Positions 57,121 through 61,885 of a stretch of DNA of 61,885 nucleotides are shown in pieces; position 1 is the stretch's first letter, and every line of letters begins with the position of its first letter. The notes under the pieces were generated by a model. It worked only from the letters and a program-made list of their open reading frames with translations. It searched no databases and had not been told where the DNA came from. The DNA lies in assembly GCA_944321905.1 (NCBI GenBank), contig CALUNI010000003.1, positions 1 to 61,885 of the forward strand, read 5' to 3'. A program made the translations under genes and the position numbers. Origin of the DNA: an uncultured Muribaculaceae bacterium (GTDB lineage: Bacteria > Bacteroidota > Bacteroidia > Bacteroidales > Muribaculaceae).

Positions 57121-59421
57121 TCATCGCAAAAATTTGGGAGCATGCAGCAACATCCCGAAGTTTATACCAAAGTTCCAATTGCCGGCAGGATAGCTCAAAT
57201 AATTACAATATATGCTCAACGACGCAAACGGGAAGATATAAACCGCAGCCACTTCTCCTATATAGTCCAATCCGTCAATCCACCCGGAATATCTCGGCGT
57301 ATGGTCAACGTCTTCAACCACTTTGTGCAACGGAGCAAAAGCATAAAACTCGGTACGCAGCTGCAAATTGTCGCTTATCGCCCAGACGGGCATGACACCG
57401 GCCGCGGCATATGAGTTGCTTCGGAAAGCTTCGTTGAAATAGTTGCGCGTGGATGGAACCGGCGTGAAAGCAGGCGCCTGCACCACCGAGGCCGTATAGT
57501 TGGCTCCAAGCGGACGGTTCGATACCACGGCTTCGGCTTTTAAGCCCAACTTTAGCCAGTCGGTGGCATCAAGATATTTGTCCCACCACAGGTCTCCTTC
57601 AACCCATCCGTTAGTATCTTCAATCGGAGTTGCCGAAACCGAATTTGCAAGATTCAAATATCTACTGCTGCCATAAACCCCGGCTGCTCGCAGCTTGAGC
57701 CTGCTACCCTTTGTGGGGTACAGGTCGTGATTGAGCGAATTGTTGTCAAACACTACTTCTACCTGTCCCAACTTATAACTCGCTTCATCCTGCAAAGTGC
57801 TTGAAAAATCGACAACGTTGCCGGGATAGAAGCAATCATTCAAGTACCCGTACCCAACGGCCAACTCAAATCGAGATTTCTTGCCCACGGCGACTTGATA
57901 CTTCAGGCGCACATATTTCTCATAATTTATTATGAACGTGGGTAACTGATCCTCATAAAACAAGGCATCGCTTTCATAGTATTTTTGCTTCGACATAACG
58001 CCTTCTAGCTTCAGGCACGACGGCACACCCGTCTGCAAGGCAAATTTGGCTTGCAACATTCCGGCATAATAGCTCTGTCCTACCCATCCTTGCAAGCTTG
58101 CGGCAAAAGAATTATAGCTTAACGTGCTGTAATTGGCCGACAAGAAAATCATGCTGTTGGTTGAAGAACTGAGCCACCCGCCCACGCCGATTGAAAAAGG
58201 CTTCTTCAAATCGGCTCTCAATTTTAGGTCAAACATTCCACTATGGGCATCATATGTGGCTTCGGGCACGAAATCGTTCAACCGGTCGCTCGATATGGCC
58301 CTATAATATGCATTCTGCGCGTCTTCCAAATCTAACGTGTCACCCGAGCCTTTGACAAACAGGCTGCGCAGATAATCGTTCTGCCGCTTATTGCCGCCCG
58401 TGACATCCACACTTTTAAACGCGACTTGGGGCGTCTTGCTCTTGAATATCGAACGCATTAATGCCCTCGACTCCTTGCTAATGCGTTTCTCGGTTCGCCC
58501 CTTAATCGAGTCTATCATCGACAACGCCTTCTCATAGCCTCTCCAGTATATCGAATCGGCTTTAGGAAAATCTAGCAAGTTAAACCCTTTTAAAGACACG
58601 TCTATCCTGATACCCTCATCGTCGGCAATATTAGCCCCGTTGTCCTGCACCACCATGCTTTGCACCTGTTTGATAACATTATCGACATCGGTTTCATCTC
58701 CGCCGGCAGTGACATCAACTCCTATTATGAAATCGGGTGAAAATTCCTCTCTCATCACGTTGACCGGGAAATTCTCATATATACCTCCGTCGAAAACAGG
58801 TACGCTGTCGATATATTGAGGCTTGAAAACTATAGGGAAACTCATAGAGGCCCTTATGGCCACGCCAAGGCTGCCACTGCGCATGACGAGCTTGCGCTTA
58901 TTAAAGACATCGGCGGCGACGCACCTGAAAGGCACATACAGATTATCGAAATTCCCTTTACACTGAGCCGTATAGGGCGAAAACAATTCCATGAATGCAA
59001 AATTCATCGGCAACGGACTGATGAGGCTTGAGGGCAAAATATTGGCCTTTACGTCCGACGAATCGCTGCCGAAATTCAAATGAAACATCGCAGGTGTCGG
59101 CTCTTTTTTGTCAAAGTAATATATCAGATTATTGTCAATCTTTCCCGTTGACCAATTCGCGAAGCCATCCGACTTAATCAAGCCAAGCATCTCCTGTGGC
59201 GTGTATCCTGCCGCATACAGCCCCCCGATGATTGCCCCCATCGAGGTGCCGGTTACGTAATCAATAGGAATGTCATTATCTTCCAATGCCTGAATCACAC
59301 CAATGTGCGCAATTCCTTTCGCCCCACCGCCACTCAGCACCAGTCCGATGCTCTCGGCCAAGGCAGCTGCGGCAACAAGCAACATAACCCACAAGACAAC
59401 TACACGCCTCACCATGCACAA
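57121..59421 (-). CDS. Patatin-like phospholipase with C-terminal outer-membrane barrel
   Basis: A 766-residue protein with a signal peptide (VVVLWVMLLVAAAALA). Residues 24-250 are a patatin domain: oxyanion-hole GGGAKG at 31-36, nucleophile GTSMG with Ser60, and Asp211 in FDGGIYENFP. The second half has a POTRA-like stretch (VAFKSVDVTGGNKRQNDY) and then an aromatic, beta-rich region of BamA/FadL-like type, ending in GINFGMLLHAPKFLR. This fits a self-inserting outer-membrane phospholipase. serB ends 16 bp upstream on the same strand. Met3 is an alternative start. Confidence 0.88.
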   Translation of the reverse strand: MCMVRRVVVLWVMLLVAAAALAESIGLVLSGGGAKGIAHIGVIQALEDNDIPIDYVTGTSMGAIIGGLYAAGYTPQEMLGLIKSDGFANWSTGKIDNNLIYYFDKKEPTPAMFHLNFGSDSSDVKANILPSSLISPLPMNFAFMELFSPYTAQCKGNFDNLYVPFRCVAADVFNKRKLVMRSGSLGVAIRASMSFPIVFKPQYIDSVPVFDGGIYENFPVNVMREEFSPDFIIGVDVTAGGDETDVDNVIKQVQSMVVQDNGANIADDEGIRIDVSLKGFNLLDFPKADSIYWRGYEKALSMIDSIKGRTEKRISKESRALMRSIFKSKTPQVAFKSVDVTGGNKRQNDYLRSLFVKGSGDTLDLEDAQNAYYRAISSDRLNDFVPEATYDAHSGMFDLKLRADLKKPFSIGVGGWLSSSTNSMIFLSANYSTLSYNSFAASLQGWVGQSYYAGMLQAKFALQTGVPSCLKLEGVMSKQKYYESDALFYEDQLPTFIINYEKYVRLKYQVAVGKKSRFELAVGYGYLNDCFYPGNVVDFSSTLQDEASYKLGQVEVVFDNNSLNHDLYPTKGSRLKLRAAGVYGSSRYLNLANSVSATPIEDTNGWVEGDLWWDKYLDATDWLKLGLKAEAVVSNRPLGANYTASVVQAPAFTPVPSTRNYFNEAFRSNSYAAAGVMPVWAISDNLQLRTEFYAFAPLHKVVEDVDHTPRYSGWIDGLDYIGEVAAVYIFPFASLSIYCNYLSYPAGNWNFGINFGMLLHAPKFLR

Positions 59422-59437
59422 ACAAGAATTAGAAAAG

Positions 59438-60667
59438 TCAAGTGTTTATAAACGAATCCTTGAAGCCAAGGAAATACAGCACGCCATCGAGTCCAATCGT
59501 TGAAATACTTTGCTGGGCATTAGCCTTAACTTTCGGTTTGGCATGGTATGCGATGCCAAGCCCGGCTGTGGTGAGCATAGGCAAATCATTAGCCCCGTCG
59601 CCCACGGCTATCGTCTGGGCGATGTCCACGTTTTCGACCTGCGCCAACAATTTAAGCAGTTCGGCTTTTCTTCTGCCATCAACAATTTCACCGACATAAT
59701 TCCCGGTAAGCTTGCCATCGACTATTTCAAGTTCATTGGCATATACATAGTCAATCCCATAACGCTGCTTCAGGTAATTGCCGAAATAAGTGAACCCGCC
59801 CGAAAGGATGGCAATCTTGTAACCGGTGCGCTTCAGCACCTTCATCAGCCTGTCGACACCTTCGGCTATAGGCAGATGTTCGGCAATATCTTTCATTACC
59901 GATTCGTCAAGACCCTTCAGCATGGCCACGCGGCGAGTGAAGCTCTCCCTGAAATCAATCTCGCCACGCATCGCGCTCTCGGTTATCGCCCTCACCTTGC
60001 CGCCCACTCCGGCACGCTCTGCAAGCTCGTCTATCACCTCGGTCTCGATAAGCGTCGAGTCCATATCAAAACATATCAACCGGCGACACCTGCGGAAAAT
60101 GGTGTCTTCCTGCAACGACAGGTCAAAGTCGAGCCTGTTGGTTAGCTGCATAAAGGCTTGCTGCATCTTGTTTTTATCAGACGGCGTGCCTCGTACCGAA
60201 AATTCGATGCACGTCTTACCGCCCACGGCACCCTCTTCGTTGAGAGGCATGCGTCCCGTCAAGCGTTGTATCATATCGATGTTCAGCCCCTGTTCGGCCA
60301 CTATAGCCGTCACCGAAGCAATCTGCTCGGCAGTAATACGCCGCCCCAAGATTGTAATTATATACCTGTTCTTGCCTTGAAGTCCCACCCATTCTTCATA
60401 ATCTTCTACCGAAATGGGCGAAAACCGTATCTGCACATTCATTTCGGCGGCCTTGAAAAGCAGTTCTTTCATGATGTCGCCACTGCGGTCGCTCGTCGTC
60501 TTAAATAGCAGCCCCAACACAAGAGTGTGATGAATGTCGGCCTGACCTATATCAAGTATAGATGCGCCATACTTGCCCAGAATGGCAGTCAAGGCCGAAG
60601 TCACCCCGGGACGATCCTGTCCCGATATATTTATTTGTATAAGTTCCAGATTGTGCGACTTTGCCAT
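59438..60667 (-). CDS. serB: Phosphoserine phosphatase with N-terminal ACT domains
   Basis: Last step of serine synthesis. The 409-residue protein is longer than the basic SerB (about 320). The N-terminal 180 residues carry two ACT-like units (LIQINISGQDRPGVTSALTAIL and YIITILGRRITAEQIASVT), likely for serine feedback, followed by the HAD domain with DMDST (Asp201 and Asp203), SGGFTYFG and GDGANDLPML. All HAD motifs are present. It is transcribed ahead of the patatin gene, from a possible promoter at 60701-60708. Confidence 0.95.
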   Translation of the reverse strand: MAKSHNLELIQINISGQDRPGVTSALTAILGKYGASILDIGQADIHHTLVLGLLFKTTSDRSGDIMKELLFKAAEMNVQIRFSPISVEDYEEWVGLQGKNRYIITILGRRITAEQIASVTAIVAEQGLNIDMIQRLTGRMPLNEEGAVGGKTCIEFSVRGTPSDKNKMQQAFMQLTNRLDFDLSLQEDTIFRRCRRLICFDMDSTLIETEVIDELAERAGVGGKVRAITESAMRGEIDFRESFTRRVAMLKGLDESVMKDIAEHLPIAEGVDRLMKVLKRTGYKIAILSGGFTYFGNYLKQRYGIDYVYANELEIVDGKLTGNYVGEIVDGRRKAELLKLLAQVENVDIAQTIAVGDGANDLPMLTTAGLGIAYHAKPKVKANAQQSISTIGLDGVLYFLGFKDSFINT

Positions 60668-60700
60668 ATTGTCATGAACGTTTTATTGAGAAAAACCTGT

Positions 60701-60708
60701 CAAAATTA
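60701..60708 (-). promoter_or_regulatory. Possible -7 box for serB
   Basis: TAATTTTG on the minus strand lies about 33 bp upstream of the serB start. No clear TTG lies at the -33 distance. Confidence 0.38.
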
Positions 60709-60966
60709 CGCATAATTTTCTCATTTGTCATGTTTTTTCATAATTTTTCTCTCCTTCAAGAGCAATTGATTTAACAATCAAAAACATTTACCCGTTTTGT
60801 TAAAATATGCTCTAAAACATACTTGTCCGACACCAAATAAACGCCCTACAGCTCATTGTTTTAACTACTTAACTTAATAATTGTGTATTTGTTAATATAC
60901 ACAACACTGCCCCATTTTACAATTAACTCTTTTACAAATAATTAATCTAAACGGGTGCTTTAAAAT
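60709..60966. other. Gene-free AT-rich spacer between serB and the redoxin leader
   Basis: Part of the 452-bp divergent region. An 8-bp hairpin TTGTGTAT (60881-60888) with ATACACAA (60897-60904) is the only clear element before the promoter at 60967. No coding frame is credible. Confidence 0.45.
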
Positions 60967-60997
60967 TTTGTCCACAAAAATATTTGCACTAAATTTG
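60967..60997 (+). promoter_or_regulatory. Promoter of the redoxin-like gene
   Basis: TTTG (60967-60970), 19 bp, TAAATTTG (60990-60997): the best full match to the Bacteroidota consensus in this window. It predicts a transcript start near 61004 and a leader of about 115 nt. Confidence 0.78.
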
Positions 60998-61003
60998 CAG
61001 CGT

Positions 61004-61119
61004 TTTAGGTTGCCACTTTAAACGAATCGAGAGAGTGGCTTGAACGCCGAAAATCGGCGGGGGTCTTTTTCCGAGTATGCTCGCAAACCGACCTTTATTA
61101 TTTACTTAAATAAGAAAGA
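61004..61119 (+). ncRNA. Structured 5' leader of the redoxin-like gene
   Basis: Three stems can form in a row: GCCACT (61012-61017) with AGTGGC (61034-61039); CGCCGA (61045-61050) with TCGGCG (61054-61059); and GGTC (61062-61065) with GACC (61090-61093) enclosing CGAG/CTCG (61072-61075 with 61080-61083). The second stem is followed by GGGTCTTTTT, which could act as an attenuator. No known riboswitch class was recognised. Confidence 0.45.
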
Positions 61120-61611
61120 ATGAGAAAAGTTCTTTTTACTGTAATCAGTGCCGTAGTATTATTAATTGCTCCATCGGCCTATTCTCCGGCAACGGCAGAT
61201 TCTCTCATCGGTGATGATGCTCCAAATTTTGCCATAGCCAACGACAGTGCATCGATTGAACTTAAGAACATGCGCGGGCGATACGTTCTGCTGTCGTTCT
61301 GGTCTTCGACCGATGCCGAATCAAGAATTGCCAATAAGGCATACAACGATTTTGCAGTATCGGGAAAGGGGAACTCGATAGAATTCGTGTCTGTAAACTT
61401 TGATCCCTCTACAATGGTTTTCAAAGAAATCATGAAAATCGACAAACTTGAGGCATCACACCTATTCCACGTTGCGAGCAATTCAACATCGGCACTGAAC
61501 GAGCAATACAACCTGCGCAGCGGATACATGAGCTTGCTCATCAATCCCAAAGGCGAAGTAATCGCACAGAATCCGACTACCGAAGAAATTCAAACGTTGG
61601 TAAATGCGTAA
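61120..61611 (+). CDS. Exported thioredoxin-fold (TlpA-like) protein without CxxC
   Basis: A 163-residue protein with a signal peptide (residues 1 to about 26). It follows the AhpC/TlpA-type pattern (GDDAPNFAIA, LKNMRGRYVLLSFW, EFVSVNFDPS, YNLRSGYMSLLINPKGEVIAQNP), but where TlpA has WCGPC this protein has TDAES: both redox cysteines are replaced (Asp65 and Ser68 at the Cys positions). It cannot act as a standard disulphide reductase; a structural or ligand-binding role is possible. It has its own strong promoter, a structured leader and a terminator. Confidence 0.82.
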   Translation: MRKVLFTVISAVVLLIAPSAYSPATADSLIGDDAPNFAIANDSASIELKNMRGRYVLLSFWSSTDAESRIANKAYNDFAVSGKGNSIEFVSVNFDPSTMVFKEIMKIDKLEASHLFHVASNSTSALNEQYNLRSGYMSLLINPKGEVIAQNPTTEEIQTLVNA

Positions 61612-61662
61612 TTGCTCGACGGGCAATTGAAAATTTGGTTTATTGACTATTTTACGAAACGG

Positions 61663-61695
61663 AACTTGATGGCTACAGCCACCAAGTTTTTTTTT
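61663..61695 (+). terminator. Intrinsic terminator after the redoxin-like gene
   Basis: AACTTGATGGC (61663-61673) pairs with 61678-61688 with one mismatch across a 4-base loop, and is followed by T at 61687-61695. It lies 52 bp after the stop. Confidence 0.82.
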
Positions 61696-61736
61696 ATTCA
61701 AATTATTGCTATAGGGAAAGCCCTCTCGCAAATTAC

Positions 61737-61802
61737 GGGCCAGTCTGAAAACTTTGTTGCAGTGCCAATACAGGACCAGTCCGAAAACACTTGTTGCAGA
61801 GC
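61737..61802. repeat. Two imperfect direct repeats of about 29 bp at the right edge
   Basis: GGGCCAGTCTGAAAACTTTG with TTGCAGTGC (61737-61765) recurs as GGACCAGTCCGAAAACACTT with GTTGCAGAGC (61773-61802), at a period of about 36 bp. No gene is recognised in 61696-61885, and the window ends 83 bp later. Confidence 0.5.
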
Positions 61803-61885
61803 AAATGCAGAGATGGCAACGGAGCTGCAATATTCGACTTAACACTTGAGGCAGATCTCAAGAAATTAAGCAACACTGCTTAACG

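Noticed and set aside
61004..61119. A known riboswitch (SAM, TPP, FMN, cobalamin, glycine)
   Set aside because: None of the consensus core motifs of these classes could be found in the leader.
61737..61802. A CRISPR array
   Set aside because: Only two diverged units with a 7-base gap, no regular spacers and no cas genes.
61483..61845. A 120-residue minus-strand frame at the right edge
   Set aside because: It overlaps the redoxin gene, its terminator and the direct repeats, and shows no recognisable domain.

Overview
The window looks like chromosomal core sequence from a Bacteroidales bacterium, most likely a gut Muribaculaceae-type organism (this assignment is inference from protein style and gene order). 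Several signals support it. Promoters fit the Bacteroidota pattern (TTTG or TTG, 19-21 bp, TAnnTTTG) and there are few Shine-Dalgarno sites. The gene set includes PFOR, a single-chain PurL, the gltB-gltD-asnB cluster, an HU/SPOR membrane protein, a C11 lipoprotein protease and a Wza-like lipoprotein. No rRNA, tRNA, CRISPR array, prophage, integrase or transposase gene was found.

Layout. Bases 1-3020 hold the tail of an unrecognised gene and a DPE2-type 4-alpha-glucanotransferase. Bases 3324-10899 (minus strand) form a nitrogen-assimilation operon, gltB-gltD-asnB. Bases 11385-15066 (minus) hold gyrA followed by a secreted TPR protein. A divergent promoter region then leads into a plus-strand operon at 15391-23876: purL-sppA-lpxK-purine nucleoside phosphorylase-thiL, closed by a terminator. 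Next come an orphan Wza-like lipoprotein (minus), a TrpB2-type enzyme (plus), nfo plus an MFS sugar transporter (minus), a tRNA1(Val) methyltransferase, PFOR (nifJ), and a TPR protein paired with an HU-SPOR membrane protein (all minus).

From 35304 the strand switches to plus: a C11 protease lipoprotein with an MscS channel, then recJ-recQ-THUMP-like methyltransferase-TPR-M3 peptidase. A second long plus-strand operon (47471-54197) carries dCMP deaminase, a CtpA-like protease, 5-formyl-THF cyclo-ligase, a RIC/hemerythrin-like protein with apparently lost metal ligands, a LuxR-type regulator and an M16 peptidase split by a single-base frameshift. The right end (minus) has an omega-amidase, a small conserved-looking protein, a WecA/MraY-type transferase, a patatin with an outer-membrane barrel, and serB. 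It ends with a plus-strand thioredoxin-fold protein lacking its CxxC, behind a long structured leader.

The genes are mostly housekeeping. The points that merit attention are mainly non-coding or atypical versions of known families: a candidate small RNA at about 37687-37892, a structured 5' leader at 61004-61119, a palindromic element present twice (37574-37636 and 47321-47407), a multi-hairpin element at 11116-11256, the degenerate RIC-like/LuxR pair, the M16 frameshift, an MscS channel with a charged insertion, and a GyrA with Leu at the position of E. coli Asp87. I did not find a clearly new multi-gene defence or biosynthetic system. The RIC-like/LuxR pair is the closest candidate.
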